A stretch of DNA of 64,000 nt from Voacanga thouarsii (taxonomy: Eukaryota > Streptophyta > Magnoliopsida > Gentianales > Apocynaceae). The position numbers and the translations under genes are program-made. Shown one piece after another: positions 23,960 through 37,075 of the stretch. Each line of letters begins with the position of its first letter. Position 1 is the first letter of the stretch. A model generated the notes under the pieces. The model worked only from the letters and a program-made list of their open reading frames with translations, did no database searches and had not been told where the DNA came from. The DNA lies in assembly GCA_026120185.1 (NCBI GenBank), contig JANUWF010001938.1, positions 558,001 through 622,000 of the forward strand, in the 5' to 3' direction.

Positions 23960-25074
23960 TTTCTAAGATTAATGAAGTGCTTATTATTTTAGGACAAAAG
24001 AAACAGCAAACTGGGAGACCACAAATTGAGGGAGTGTGCTTACGTTGGTGTGTTTCCGAGGAGGGGAATGGATTTTCTCCTGTTAAGGGAGGAACTGTGT
24101 TGGATCATCTTTGCAACCAGAAATGGAAACAACAATGAAACTGTTCGGAGCATCTTTGAGTGCCATCATCTGAAATAACAGTAGAGTTTGCTTTATTCGT
24201 GCATGCTTTACCCGTTCAGCAATTATTTCAAAGCCTCAACTGCTCTCATCCTAATAATTCTACCTTTCTTTGCCGTTGTAAGACAAGTCAACATCTCCTC
24301 TTTCTCTCACACACACTCTCTCTCGGTCTCCATAGTCATGTCTGTTTTGGAATATGTTGGGGTTGAGTTAAAAAGATGACCTGCTAGCTTTTGATGATTA
24401 TGTGTTTTAATGGAAGTTGATTTATAGCTTTTAGTCGTGTTGTGAAAGAAGTACCCGTGCCCGTGACGGAGTTTACCCATATGTTGGAAATCTGAGATAT
24501 GGTCATGATCTCCATTCATCAAGCCTTGAAATCCGCATCTCTTAACCCTAGCAACAGCAACACTTCATTCATGCAAACCCTTATTTGCCATTAAAGTCAC
24601 AGTCGCAGAGAGGTATGAGGGGACCATATTTGCATATTGAGTTGGGTTTCAATTCCATCGCACCACTTGTGCACTTGGCGAAAGTAGAAAAGATTTTCTG
24701 ATGTGGTTCTTGTTCTAATTTTCTTTACACTCATGTTTTGGCAACATCCTTTGCAGGCCTTCTGATCTGATGTCCGTTAATTGATTTTATGCCTTTTACT
24801 TAAATGAGTTCAAAATTCTTCATGCAGGAAATATATAGCTTTGGATGCGTGAAGCAAGCAAACCTCCTCATACAATGCTAAAATGGCAACTTGGCACAGG
24901 ACAAAAGTAAAGGTCAAGACTCAAGATATACTCCAGTTATCATTTCAAGAAGAGAGAATGTGCCAATTCATCAGTTAACCTTTTGAAAATATGTTGAAGG
25001 TAATGATGTTTTTAACAGATGTACGTACGAAGCTGAAAACTTTTTGTAGGGAAAGAAACAAACCTTAAGTATCA
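23960..25074. other. Intergenic sequence with no assigned gene
   Basis: A plus-strand frame around 24020-24140 reads GVCLRWCVSEEGNGFSP, then VKGG, but has no recognised family. The rest is noncoding in appearance. Confidence 0.35.
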
Positions 25075-25680
25075 GTCGGTGGAGGAGCTCACGTGCACCA
25101 ACCAAATCTAAACGTTTCTGTGACTTTATACGGAAAAAAGCATCTGAATCGCTGCCGATGCAAAATGCCAAATCAAACAAGTCCCAGCTGAAATTCTAGA
25201 ATATATCTATGCGTGCAATGTGTGTGAGGGAGTAATATTACCATATAGATATGTATATGTATGTTTTCTACTGTTCCTCTCCACTTGCAAACGCGGAGAA
25301 GTCCTTGTTCACAACCAACACCAGAAGTGTCACCATCCCGAGGAACCCTAAGTCTCTTTGGGCCTTGTCTCTTGCTTCACCTTGCAAATGCGAAGGGTGT
25401 TCCACAAGAACACTTCTTCTCTCTCCAGAGGCTGCATTAGTTTTGATCGGTCGTTTCCTGGCCAGGACAGAGAAGTCGTTGTCTTCTTGTTCCTCATCTC
25501 GCTTTCAATATAGGTGGCTTGAATATGACATTGGCTCTGAGGAACTCCTGTCTTGGGACCTCTTCATATCTGCTTCTACAGCAAATGTGTTTCCCATGTG
25601 TGGACGACATGGGACTGATGTAGAACTAGGTTCCTTCATAACCTCTTCATCAGCTGGTTGGAAATGCTGACAATCTTTAT
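25075..25680 (-). pseudogene. Unidentified coding-like segment next to the copia 2 insertion
   Basis: On the minus strand, 25678-25262 reads as a charged, protein-like frame (HFQPADEEVMKEPSS, MKRSQDRSSSEPMSYSSHLY, KRDEEQEDNDFSVLARKRPI) with one internal TGA. It begins after TTGTCAG, a possible acceptor, two or three bases from the copia target site. A second candidate exon (25188-25075) lies between TTTCAG and AAG/GTTTGT and reads WDLFDLAFCIGSDSDAFFRI, then KSQKRLDLVGARELLHRLIL. I do not recognise the family. The overlapping plus-strand frame at 25251-25670 is less protein-like. It may be the remnant of a minus-strand gene whose 5' part was separated or lost when the retroelement inserted. 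Confidence 0.35.
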
Positions 25681-25682
25681 AT

Positions 25683-26034
25683 TGTTATGAATTATTGGAA
25701 TCTCCATTAATTAGTGGAGGCTCCACTAATTATGGATTTATGTAAATTATTAGAAGATTTTTATGGATGTCCACCATTCAGTGGAGATACCATTAATTGA
25801 GATTAGTTGAAGATGATGTATGCCATGATGTATTCCACTAATTAGAGCTCTATAAATAGAACTATTCTCTAAGCTTGTAATACACCATTATTTTGTGAAA
25901 GAAAGATTAGTGAAAGAAAGATTAGAGAAAGAAAGAGAGAAGTTTGAAGAGAAATTCTTGTGCAAAGAATAGTTAGAATTTTCTTAGTGTGTAGTGTGTA
26001 GATTTTATTCTAACACTACCCTAATTTTATAACA
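25683..26034 (+). repeat. 5' LTR of copia element 2
   Basis: TGTTATGAA to TATAACA, with a 15-bp deletion relative to the 3' LTR. It is followed by CGTTATCAGCACGAG at the primer-binding position. Confidence 0.95.
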
Positions 26035-26135
26035 CGTTATCAGCACGAGTCTCTACCGGTACAAAAGCCAGAAGACTAAGCACGAATTTCTGCCGTTACC
26101 AAAGCCAGAAGACAGGTACGCATTTATTGATCTCT

Positions 26136-27201
26136 ATGGCTAACATCGTTAAACTCGAATTTGTAGCCATTGATATTTCTGGAAAAAATTATATGTCATG
26201 GGTTCTCGATGCAGAAATGCATCTAAATGCTGAAGGCCTTAGTGAAACTATTCAAGCAAATAATAGTGCATCTGCACAACACAAGGCTAAAGTTTTGATT
26301 TTTATTCGTCGTCATCTCGATGAAAATTTGAAAATGGAATATCTTATCGAAAAAGATCCATATGGCCTGTGGGTAAATTTAAAAGAAATATTTGACCACC
26401 TGAAGATGGTCGTACTACCTACTGCACGGTATGAATGATTGCACCTGATGTTGCAAGATTTTAAAACCGTGAATGAATATAGCTCCGCAATGTATAAAAT
26501 TACATCTCAATTAAAATTATGCGGAGAAAAAGTGATCGATGAAGATATGTTGGAGAAGACATTCTCCACTTTTCATGCCTCGAATATTGTCCTGCAAGCA
26601 ACAATATCGAGAAAAGGGATATACAAAATTTACAGATTTAATTCATCGCTCTCCTCATTCAGAGAAAAATAATGAGTTATTATTGAGAAATCATGAAGCT
26701 AGACCAATTGGCCCAACAACGACTCCTGAAGTGAATGTTGTTGGCTCCAGCAGAGCCATCGTTATAGTCGTGGTCGTGGCCATGGCCGTGACCGTGGTCG
26801 TGGTTATGGTCGTAGACACGCTCGATATTTCCCTTATCACAATTATAATCAAATCGTGAGAAATATCAGCACCGAAGTGGAACAGAAAAGATCATAAGGG
26901 AAAAGAAAAAGAAATTGAAGAAAAGCATGAGGATATATGTTATAGATGTGGCATGAAAGGTCATAGGTCACGAAACTGTCGTACGGCTAAGCATTTAGTT
27001 GAATTGTATCAAGCTTCATTGAAAAATAAAAATGTGGAAGCAAATTTTTCTCAACATCCAATAAATAATGCTAAGGATGATGATATTGATCTTGAAGATC
27101 TTAATATCAATATTACCTATATGGATGTATCGGATTTTTTTGAACACCCGGACGGTAGGATAGACCATTTAATTGGTGATGGCAGTGTCCAGAAGAACTA
27201 A
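26136..27201 (+). pseudogene. gag: Copia element 2 gag, broken
   Basis: It opens with the intact family start MANIVKLEFVAIDISGKNYM, which element 1 has lost. A TGA at 26436 replaces the Trp codon present in element 1, and small indels around 26590-26880 shift the frame. The CCHC knuckle CYRCGMKGHRSRNC survives near 26940, and the frame ends at the same TAA as in element 1. Confidence 0.85.
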
Positions 27202-27283
27202 AGCCTCACCCTGATATTTTTGTATTTTCATTTTCATTCTATTCTAATAATATTTACGTTTACATATATATATTTGTGTTCAG
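27202..27283 (+). other. Conserved gag-pol spacer of element 2
   Basis: 82 bases, nearly identical to 12120-12201, ending TTTGTGTTCAG before the pol ATG. Confidence 0.55.
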
Positions 27284-30200
27284 ATGGCTGTTGTTAATGA
27301 TGATGTATGCATTATTGATAGTGGAACTACACACACTATACTAAAAAATAAGAAAGATTTTTCTGATCTCAAAATGGAAGAAATAAATATTTATACGATA
27401 AACGGTAGTGCAAATGTAATTGAGGGCTCCGGAAGAGCTAGTATATTGTTGCCTAAAGGAACAACAATTATTATTGATAAGGCACTATTTTCCTCAAAAT
27501 CCAGAAGAAATTTATTGAGTTTTAAAGATATCCGCAGAAATGGGTATCATGTTGAAACAAATGAGGAAAATGGGATTGAGCATCTTTTTATTACTCAAAT
27601 GCATTTAGGTAAGAAATCGGTATTAGAAAAACTGCCGTCTCTTTCTACTGGTCTATATTTTGTAAAAATACGTACAATTGAAATTCATCATCTAGTAAAT
27701 CAGAAGTTTACTAATCCTATTACTTTTAGCATTTGGCATGACCGGTTGGGTCATCCGGGATCTACCATGATGAGAAGAATCATTGAGAATACACATGGTC
27801 ATCCTTTAAAAAATAAAAGGATATTAACATCAGAAAAATTCGCATGTACTGCATGTTCCATAGGAAAATTAATTGTTAAACCATCACCAGTAAAAGTAGG
27901 AGCTGAAAGTCCTACATTTCTCGAACGGATTCACAGAGATATTTGTGGACCTATTGATCCACCATGTGGACCGTTCAAATATTTTATGGTCTTAATTGAT
28001 GCATCATCCCGATGGTCACATGTATGTTTATTATCTACTCGCAACCTGGCGTTTGCGAGATTACTTGCTCAAATAATTAAATTACGAGCACAATTTCCGG
28101 ACCATCACATTAAAAATATCCGTTTGGATAATGTCAGTGAATTTTCATCACATGCTTTTGATGCATATTCATGTCAATTGGGATTAATGTTGAACATCCT
28201 GTAGCTTATGTTCACACACAAAATGGTCTTGTCGAATCTTTGATTAAACGATTACAATTAATTGCTAGACCATTATTAATGAAAACAAATCTCCCAACAT
28301 CTCGCCTGGGACATGCTATTCTACATGCCGCAACACTTGTACGTATAAGACCAACTAGTTATCATAAATTCTCTCCTTTGCAATTGGTTTTGGGTCGAAC
28401 CAAATATTGCTCATTTAAGAATTTTTGGGTGTGTCAGTATATATTCCAATTGCACCAAACCAACGTACAAAGATGGGTCCTCAAAGAAGAAAGGGATATA
28501 CGTTGGATATGATTCTCTCTCTATTATCGTGTATGTTGAACCCCCGACAGAGATGTATTCACAAAGAAGATTTGTCGATTGTCATTTTGATGAATCATTA
28601 TTCTCTAAATTAGGGGAGAACCAAAACAAGATAAAAAGGATCTTGCTTGGACAACATCATTAAATTATCTTGATCCGCGCACAAGCGCATGTGAACTTGA
28701 AGTTCAAAAGATAATTCATTTGCAAAGCATTGCAAATCAAATGCCGACGCTTTTGTTGACTCTGAAGAGTTACAAAATCGCATATTCCAGCCTATAAATG
28801 CTCCTATTCGAATTGAAGTTCCAAGCAGAACAAAATATTATACCTATAGTCACTGAGTCAAAAACACGCCGTAAGCGTGGCCGATCTCTTGGTTCTAAAG
28901 ATAAAAATCCTCGAAAGAAAAGAGGATTAAATGATCCGAAGATCATATTGAAGAAAAGAATGATAAAGACCAAGAGAGAACTCGATGACAAAGAACCGTA
29001 AGTTGATGAAAGTAACACCGAAATTTCTATCAATTATACCACTTCCGTAGAAGTTGGAATCGGATAGAAACCGTTATTGATAATATATTTGCATACAATA
29101 TATCTCTTGATGTTACACAGGATAATGATGATCCCGAACCAATATCGCTTGATGAATGTCGGCATAGAAAAGATTGGTCGCAATGGAAAGATGCAATTCA
29201 ATCTGAGTTAAATGCACTCGACAAAACGTGAAGTCTTCGGACCGCAATCCGAACACCGTAAGGTGTAAAACCCGTTGGCTACAAATGGATATTTGTGCGA
29301 AAGCGCAATGAAAAGAGTGAAATCGTTCGATATAAAGCGCGATTAGTAGCCCAAGGTTTTTCACAAAGACCAGGTATTGATTATGATGAAACTTATTCTC
29401 CTGTTGTTGATGCTATTACACTCCGATATTTTATCGGTTTGGCAAGACATGAAAAGATAGATATGTGCCTATTAGATGTTGTCACCGCTACTTGTATGGA
29501 AATTTAGAAAATGATGTTTACATGAAAATCCCCGAAGGATTTCATATGCCCGAAGCATATAAACATTATCCTCGTGAAAATTACTCCATCAAGTTGCGTA
29601 AATCATTATATGGCCTGAAGCAATCTGGGCGCATGTGGTTCACACGTCTTAGTGAATATTTATTGAAAGCGGATTTAAAAATGACCAGGTATGTCCATGT
29701 GTTTTTATTAAGAAATCTGGTTCTAAATTTGTGATATTAGCTATATATGTTGATGATATTAATCTTATTGGAACTCCCAAGAGCTCCAAGAAACAATTGA
29801 TTATTTAAAAAGAGAATTCGAAATCAAGGATTTTGGTAAAACCAAATTTTGCCTTGGTTTACAAATTGAACATCTGGAGAGTGGAACATTTATTCATCAA
29901 TCAACATATACAGCAAAAGTGCTAAAAAGATTTTACATGGACAAAGCACATCCATTGAGTATTCCAATGATCGTCCGATCATTAAATGTGGATAAAGATC
30001 CTTTCCGACCTCAAGAAAATGATGAAGAACTCCTTGGTCCTGAAGTACCATATCTCAGTGCAATTGGTGCATTGATGTATCTTGCTAATAATACAAGACC
30101 TGATATTGCTTTTGCTGTCAATTTATTAGCAAGATTTAGTTCTTCACCAACACGACGACATTGGAATGGAATTAAACAAGTCTTTCGATATTTCCAAGGT

Positions 30201-30767
30201 ACAATTGATCTCGGATTATTTTATTCAAATAAAACCAGTCCAACATGGATAGGTTATGCAGATGCTGGTTATTTATCTGATCCACATAAAGCACGTTCTC
30301 AAACGGGCTATCTATTTACATGTGGAAATACTGCTATATCATAGCGTTCTACGAAGCAATCTATAACAGCTACTTCTTCAAATCATGCTAAAATTACAGC
30401 CATTCATGAAGCAAGTCGAGAATGTGTATGGTTAAGATCCATGATTCATTATATCCGAGAAAGTTGTGGATTATCATCAATCAAAGATATTTCAACTCCT
30501 CTTTATGAAGACAATGCAGCTTGCATAGCTCAATTACAAGGAGGATATATTAAAGGAGATCGGACAAAACATATTTCACTAAAATTCTTCTTTACTCATG
30601 AACTCCAGAAGAAATGTGAAATTGATGTGCTACAAATTCGGTCATGTGATAACCTCGCAGATATTTTCACGAAGACTTTACCGACTGCAACATTTGAAAA
30701 GTTGAGATATAAAATCGGTATGCGTCGGTTTAAAGATTTAAAGGAATCATCTCATCATGGGGCGTAA
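27284..30767 (+). pseudogene. pol: Copia element 2 pol (PR-IN-RT-RH), multiply broken
   Basis: Protease DSGTTHTIL, GAG-pre-integrase HDRLGHPGS and the integrase core are open from 27284 to 28204. A 1-bp deletion near 28169 (CATATTCATGT against CATATTGCATGT in element 1) then breaks the integrase. Later pieces carry KTRRKRGR, the RT motifs (FSQRPGIDYDETYSPVVDAI near 29370, YVDDI near 29745), and RNase H ([20 protein letters not shown] near 30255). A stop interrupts just after AIS at about 30342. The C-terminal ADIFTKTLP is retained. It is not functional. Confidence 0.9.
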
Positions 30768-30891
30768 TAAATAGACATATAGAATAGTGTACTCTTTTTC
30801 CTTCACTAGATTTTTTTTCCCACTGGTTTTTTATCTAGTAAGGTTTTAACGAGGCATATTCTTTATGTATGGATGGACATCCAAGGGGGAG

Positions 30892-31258
30892 TGTTATGAA
30901 TTATTGGAATCTCCATTAATTAGTGGAGGCTCCACTAATTATGGATTTATGTGAATTATTAGAAGATTTTTATGGATGTCCACCATTTAGTGGAGACACC
31001 ATTAATTGAGATTAGTTGAAAATGATGTATGCCATGATGTATTCCACTAATTAGAGCTCTATAAATAGAGCTATTCTCTAAACTTGTAATACACCATTAT
31101 TTTGTGAAAGAAAGATTAGTGAAAGAAAGATTAGAGAAAGAATTGTGAGAGAAAGAAAGAGAGAAGTTTGAAGAGAAATTCTTGTGCAAAGAATAGTTAG
31201 AATTTTTTTAGTGTGTAGTGTGTAGATTTTATTCTAACACTACCCTAATTTTATAACA
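30892..31258 (+). repeat. 3' LTR of copia element 2
   Basis: 367 bp, preceded by the polypurine tract CCAAGGGGGAG (30881-30891) and followed by the TATAT target duplication. Confidence 0.96.
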
Positions 31259-31310
31259 TATATTTTATTCTTGGTCTTATAATTTGAAAGTATTCTTTTC
31301 ATTTTTGGTA

Positions 31311-31350
<40 letters not shown>

Positions 31351-31998
31351 CTGGCCACATGTTACAATTATTTTTATGATTTATGGGGCTGTTTTAATTT
31401 GGAGAAGGCATATATATTATAAAATCAACCCATTTTGGACCCACTGAAAGAAGAAAAAAAAAAGGCTTTCTTGGCTAATTTATTCCCATTTATAGCTCAA
31501 TCTTGTGGAGCTAGCCCTCCTAAATTCCTAGAAAAAGCATGTGTGTTTGGTATTAAATACTCATGATTATTTACTTGTAATATTTTTATGCCAACATTAG
31601 AAACAAAATTATAAGCAGAATATTTGCTGTGGTTTGTAAGAAAAAAAAAAGGTAATTTTCATTTTTCTGCTTCTTTTATTTGTTTCCATCTCGAATCAAG
31701 AAAAAAATAAGGGTTTTTTTTTCTTTTTCTTTCACACATTCTCTTGGCCCTTTTTTCTCAACTAACTAACCAGCTAGCTAATATCCACACTTAATTATAT
31801 GGAAGAAAAAGGAAAAAGTGAAATAATTATGCCTGCAACAGATATTTTGGCCAAAAATGAGAATATAGTTAGAATGTGGAGGCAGGAAAAGGAAAAAACA
31901 AAAACAAAAAGAATGCAAGTGGAGAAGAGAGCATGAGAGCCCACCATTTCCCTTTGAAAGATAAAACCATCATATCAGAAAAAAAACACACACACAAC

Positions 31999-32064
<66 letters not shown>

Positions 32065-34239
32065 ATATATATATCATGGAATAGGGCTATAAGGTGTGAA
32101 TGTGATGGGGCTATCTTCAATCTACAATCTCAACATGTTAATCTCTTTAACTGTCAATGTGAGAACACTCCTTTGAACTCTTTAAAAGCTTGATGAGGAT
32201 GATCGATCATTGTTGTCTGCAGAACTGAGCTTGTGGACCACTGCAAGTCCTTCTTTTTCAGATGTTGCATTAACACTTTGGGAGCCACTTCTAGACTTAC
32301 CAACATCCCTGGTCGTCCCTTTCTTGTTCTTCATTCTCTTATTACTTGGGATTATTGACAGATGTAACTTTTCATGCCAAACAAATAAGTAAGCATCCCA
32401 TCCCACCATGCACATACACTATAGATAACATATATAAGATGAGGGGAGAGGGGTAATTAAAATACCAGTAAAAATTTTTAGTACAAAATAATTCAATATG
32501 ATGTGATACATATCACTCTCTTTAAACTTATAAAAATGGGTATTTATATATATGCGGTAACTAATTAAGAAACGGTCTTGTATTAATCACTTTGCCAAAG
32601 CAAAACCAAGCAGTAATTTGTTTAGGGAAACTTTGAGGAAGGAGGATGTTTCAGTTTATATAGAGAAACTGAATAATGGATTGAATCTACATTTTCAGGA
32701 AATTAAATGTGGGTGAAATATCACCATCCTTAGATCTTGAAAGGATTCGATATTCGATGGTGAACCCACTGCTCCTCTCTTTTGTCACAGACGATCGAGC
32801 TGATCTAGACATGTGGTAGGCATTCCATATAATTGTAGTTTTTTTTCTTTTTCTTCCTTTTTATATGTATTATGAGTACGAAAATAATTGTATATATATA
32901 GTTACTAATTTGCATGGATTCTTCAAATAAAGGAAGAGAATATACGAACCGCCCGTGATACTTCCAAATGATCATTTTGATAGCAAGAGAGAATTACCAT
33001 ATATATGCGTTTTAATCTGATTAACCCTTATATATGATGGATAGTCTTTGAGTACCGTACTATATATAAAACATCTGATTTTGGTAGTTGCAAGCTAACA
33101 ATGTTCACATGAAATGTGTTTCTTCATTTACTTCAATCACTGCGAAAATGGACCACGCCTTTGATTTTAGATGTTGACACAAGCCACTCCAACACTGCCT
33201 TCATTGGCTTTTACCTTTCTGTTACTTAAGCTGTGGAACGCATGATTATAGAGGTACTAAAGTAGATTTGGCTTTGGAATCCTTTTCAAGTTCATGGAAC
33301 TGACTCAAGAAAGTCAATTTGAAATCCACTCTTCAACGAAACTCAATTATGACGTTTGAATTCTTGACATCTTAATAGGTGCAAATCATAAGAAGACGAA
33401 ATTTTTTTGCTATTTCGGAGGAAACCCTTTAGAAAAATTTATCAGTTGGGCAATCATTTTCTGCTGTTAATGGCAGTGGAACATATGGTGACAAGACATG
33501 ATTGGCATCTAACCATTGTAGTTGTTATTTACTACTAGTAGCTAGCTATTATTGATGCCTGCACATTTAATTGATACCTGTATGTATATGTATATATAGG
33601 TCCACCTGCAAAATACATAGTGCAATGGATGCATAATAAAAGAAAGAAAGTGAAGTTCCATTGGACTTGGCACTTAACCTGGAAACATAATGCTTTTGGC
33701 ATCAAATGGGCAGTGGCTGTGGTCCTAAGACAAAGTACTCAGAACTCTTCTCATTTGTTGTCCTGCTTTTTTTATCTTGATTTTGCTCTCTCAATTCTTC
33801 CTCCACAAACACAACTTCCTGACTTTTTCTTCCAATAAGAATGAGGGTCCCTTGATGTGCATTGCTGATCAGAACCATTTGAAGCTTCCCAAAAGGGTGA
33901 ACAATATACATACAATTCTCTTGTACACAAAACACCTTATCACAAATATAATAGTAGGAGGATTATTGATCAAGATATACGTATACCTTGAGTTCCATAT
34001 CGATTTATATCACATTTTTTCCTCCATCCCCTCTCTGCTCCTTATCTTCCTCTCCCTTCCATTTACGAATAACTCTAATTAATATATAAATACCTTCTTT
34101 AATCAGTATCTATATAATAACTTCACTGACTTTTAAAATTGAAGGAACATTAATATACAAGGTGTGGGATATTATTTTATTACATAGATTATACTTTTAA
34201 GTAATTGGAGAAACACTAATTCTAGTAAGCTTATCAAAT
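31259..34239. other. Intergenic sequence with microsatellites; possible unassigned minus-strand exons
   Basis: No gene could be identified. Simple repeats lie at about 31312-31347 (AT)n and 31995-32065 (ACAT)n(AT)n. Three stretches look coding on the minus strand but match no family I know. 32415-32187 contains KRMKNKKGTTRDVGKSRSGS, then QSVNATSEKEGLAVV. 32815-32700 contains RSSVTKERSSGFTIEYRI. 33900-33702 contains GTLILIGRKSQEVVFVEEEL. The middle stretch is also open on the plus strand. The last about 35 bases before 34240 are the left edge of duplication copy B. Confidence 0.35.
31995..32065. repeat. (ACAT)n(AT)n microsatellite
   Basis: Tandem ACAT units followed by a long AT run. Pure simple repeat. 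Confidence 0.95.
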
Positions 34240-34261
34240 TAATACTACAAAAAAACCAAAA

Positions 34262-34532
34262 AAAAACGCTATTTGCGATGGGCAAATCCGTCGCAAATCC
34301 AGTGTTGCGACGGATTCGGTTGTCGCAAATAACTACACATTTGCGATGGCCAAATCTCTGATAAATCAAATTACATTTTGCTACGGAATTGCGACGGATT
34401 TTAAAATCCGTCACAAATTCGTAGCAAGTTGCGACAGATTTGCAACGGAATATTTTCATGGATAAAAAATAAAATGAAAAAACATCTGTCGCAAATCCGT
34501 AGTAGATGACTACGGATTTACGGCGGAATAAT

Positions 34533-34574
<42 letters not shown>

Positions 34575-35040
34575 GCAAATGCGCCGCAACTTGAAAGGGA
34601 TTTGCGACGGCATAATTGAAAAATAAAATAAATTGTGAAAAAATTCGTTGCAAAACCGTAATAAGTTGCGACGGATTTGCAACGGAATATTTTCATGGAT
34701 AAAATAAAATAAAAAAATTCCGTCCTAAATCCGTTACAGATTGCTACAGATTTGCGACGGATAATATATAATGAAAAATAATTTTGTCGCAAATCCATAG
34801 CAAAGAGCTACGGATTTGAGACAGCGTAATTACATATTTAAAAAAAACACAAAAATATCCGTTGCAACTTAAGAGGGATTTGCAACAGAATTTTTCGAAA
34901 TTAAAATAAATGTATAAGATGCCGTCGCAAATCCGTAGCTAGTTGTTACGGATTTGCAACGGAATAATTACAATTTTAAAAAATAAAAAAAATTGTCGCA
35001 AATCCGCTGCAAGTTAAGACCAAATTTGTCAAAATTAATT
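34262..35040. repeat. Left subterminal repeat region of the CACTA element
   Basis: Many short direct and inverted copies of TTTGCGACGGA/TCCGTCGCAAA variants, often paired into hairpins (for example 34265-34330 and 34560-34610). In En/Spm such repeats bind the TNPA protein. Confidence 0.85.
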
Positions 35041-35265
35041 TTAAATAAATTAATTTTAGAAAACCTGTGACAAATATTTAAGCAATTTTTCTCATAAATA
35101 TCAAATCTGTAATGTTTTTTAACGTGAAAAAAATCTAATAAACCAAATAATATTTCAAAACCAATAATAAATTACAACATGCCAAATCATAAAGTAAAAC
35201 TACAATAATCCAAACATGTGTATACACATAAGTATCACAATAGATAAATAATGTTCAAAATACAA

Positions 35266-36998
35266 TCATGTAGCTAAATGATTAGGAGCACTAGCTGAAA
35301 GAGGAGCGGGAGGACCATCAAACCCAGTACTAGGACTGGGGTGATGATCAAGTGGGGAAACAAATAAATCATCGTCTTTGTCCTCGTGTTCGTCCTTATC
35401 CTCATCCATGTCCTCATCCTTAAATACCGAAGACAGCTGTGGCACAACAACCCCCATCTTCTCGGACATAACTGCCATCCAATAAGTGATTCCCGCAACT
35501 TTACATTCAAAATTCTTCTTAATCCTCTCCTCATGACACTTGTATTTATCCTCGCGACTCCTCTCTCGATGCCTCCATCGATCCTCAATCTCCTGAATCC
35601 TCTGCTAAACCCTAGTCTTAACTATCTGGTTAACATCAACAGGAGTGGATGAAAATGATCCTAATAGATGAGACGCATGCATCTGCTCCTTAATGCGAGT
35701 AGCCTCTGATCCCAATTTGAAGACACGACCCTTGTTGAATCCGCCAGCTACCTCGATGATAATGGCCTTGTCATTTGGTATAGCAACGGAGTCGACGGAC
35801 CTGCTAGACTCCATTTGAGAGTAGCGCTCCTTGGTAACATTTGCCTCCTCCTAAAATAACGTGAGTTTATAAAAATTAAAAGAAGACCTATTACAATAAG
35901 TAATATAAGAATAAATTATTTTTACCAATATCTTCTATGGACACTCACTTACAAACTGACCCTGTCTTTCCCCGTTCTGGAACATATGTAGTTTTTTGAA
36001 CATGTCCAGATAATTAAATGTGTCCTATTCATGTCTCCTCTGCAGTTAAATTAATAGAAAAGAATATTATTTCGAATGCGAGTGCATGATTCTGACAATT
36101 ATGAAATATACAAAAGTTAATAAAATTAAATTTACCATGCGTTCCTCGTGCTCAATAAAAGAGATAGAACCTCCTGTGTGAGTGACACTGCAACGAGACC
36201 AATTTGCCTTTGCAGATTGCACGACTCGTTGATACTTGGAATTCAACCAATGTTTGTTCATCTCTGACCAATTAGTTGGATCAATCCAAGTTGGACATGA
36301 ATTAGCAGGTGTACTCTTTCGAGTCTTCGACAATATCGGAAAGCCTTTTTGCACACTTCCTTTCCCAATTTCTCCTTATTTGGGGACCATACTCAGGAGC
36401 CCAACAAAATAACTTCTGCAAATAATATCAACCATCGCCGTTAAAGTTTAAATTAACAGTTTAAAGTAAATTTGTTTGCAAATACAACAAATGACACATG
36501 AACATATAAGTTTCAATAACATATACATGAGATTAAATTTGTAAGAAAGTAAAAGAAACATACTGCCCACTCGTCAAACCACATGTCCCGAACGTGTATT
36601 GGGACATGTGAGTATGTAGTGTACGAACCATTGAATTGTCTCTTGAATCTCTCTCACACATTTATCTGAACCAGCAAACCTATTTTATATAACCAGAAAA
36701 GAAAGTAATATGATTATTAAATAAGATATACTGAATTGGAAATCAATTAATAATTATAAATTACACATCCATCTCCTCGAGGAATAATCACAGGTCGGTG
36801 GTCTGTGGCCTGTGATCCTACAGCTTGTGATGCTGAAGTAGGAGCTTCTGCTGGAAAAGCACCTCTTGATTGCGAAGGTGAACCATAAATTGTTCGCGGT
36901 ACGGAGAGGCGTCGTATGTGTGATGGTGATGAGGTGTTAGGAAGATGGGTATGTTGGTCCGTTCCAGTACCTCCAAAAGACTGTCCATGGCCAGACAT
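35266..36998 (-). pseudogene. TNPA-like CACTA protein gene (Plant transposase Ptta/En/Spm domain), broken
   Basis: Exon 1 (36998-36765) reads MSGHGQSFGGTGTDQHTHLP and ends HRPVIIPRGDGC at a GT donor. A middle exon (about 36680-36563) reads QFNGSYTTYSHVPIHVRDMW, then FDEWA. The next (about 36417-36130) begins KLFCWAPEYGPQIRRNWERK, shifts frame, and continues as TWIDPTNWSEMNKHWLNSKY, then QRVVQSAKANWSR, the family core. Further exons (35860-35266) contain GGFNKGRVFKLGSEATRIKE and an acidic EDKDEHEDKDDD tail. In En/Spm this product binds the subterminal repeats. Frameshifts and stops make this copy inactive. Confidence 0.75.
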
Positions 36999-37037
36999 CC
37001 TAATTTTGAAATAAAATTATTTAAATTTCAAACATAT

Positions 37038-37075
<38 letters not shown>

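Larger units (their letters stand above)
25683..31258 (+). mobile_element. Ty1/copia LTR retrotransposon 2 (complete, degenerate)
   Basis: A 5576-bp element between 5-bp target duplications TATAT (25678-25682 and 31259-31263). The LTRs are 352 and 367 bp. The 5' LTR lacks 15 bp near the GAAAGAATTGTGAGAG repeats, and about 7 substitutions separate the pair (about 2%), so it looks slightly younger than element 1. Internal order and sequence match element 1. Frames are broken at mostly different places, so both decayed independently after copying. Confidence 0.97.

Noticed and set aside
25251..25670. 139-residue plus-strand frame (MYMYVFYCSS...)
   Set aside because: The minus strand of the same stretch has more protein-like composition and splice-like borders; the plus frame is Ser/Leu-rich, as expected for antisense.
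31995..32065. CRISPR-like regular repeat
   Set aside because: Plain ACAT/AT microsatellite in a plant genome; no spacers.
33230..33310. Possible miR396-like hairpin (AAGCTGTGGAA near 33230, TTCAAGTTCATGGAAC near 33287)
   Set aside because: Matches to the mature miRNA are too short and the arms do not pair as a precursor should.
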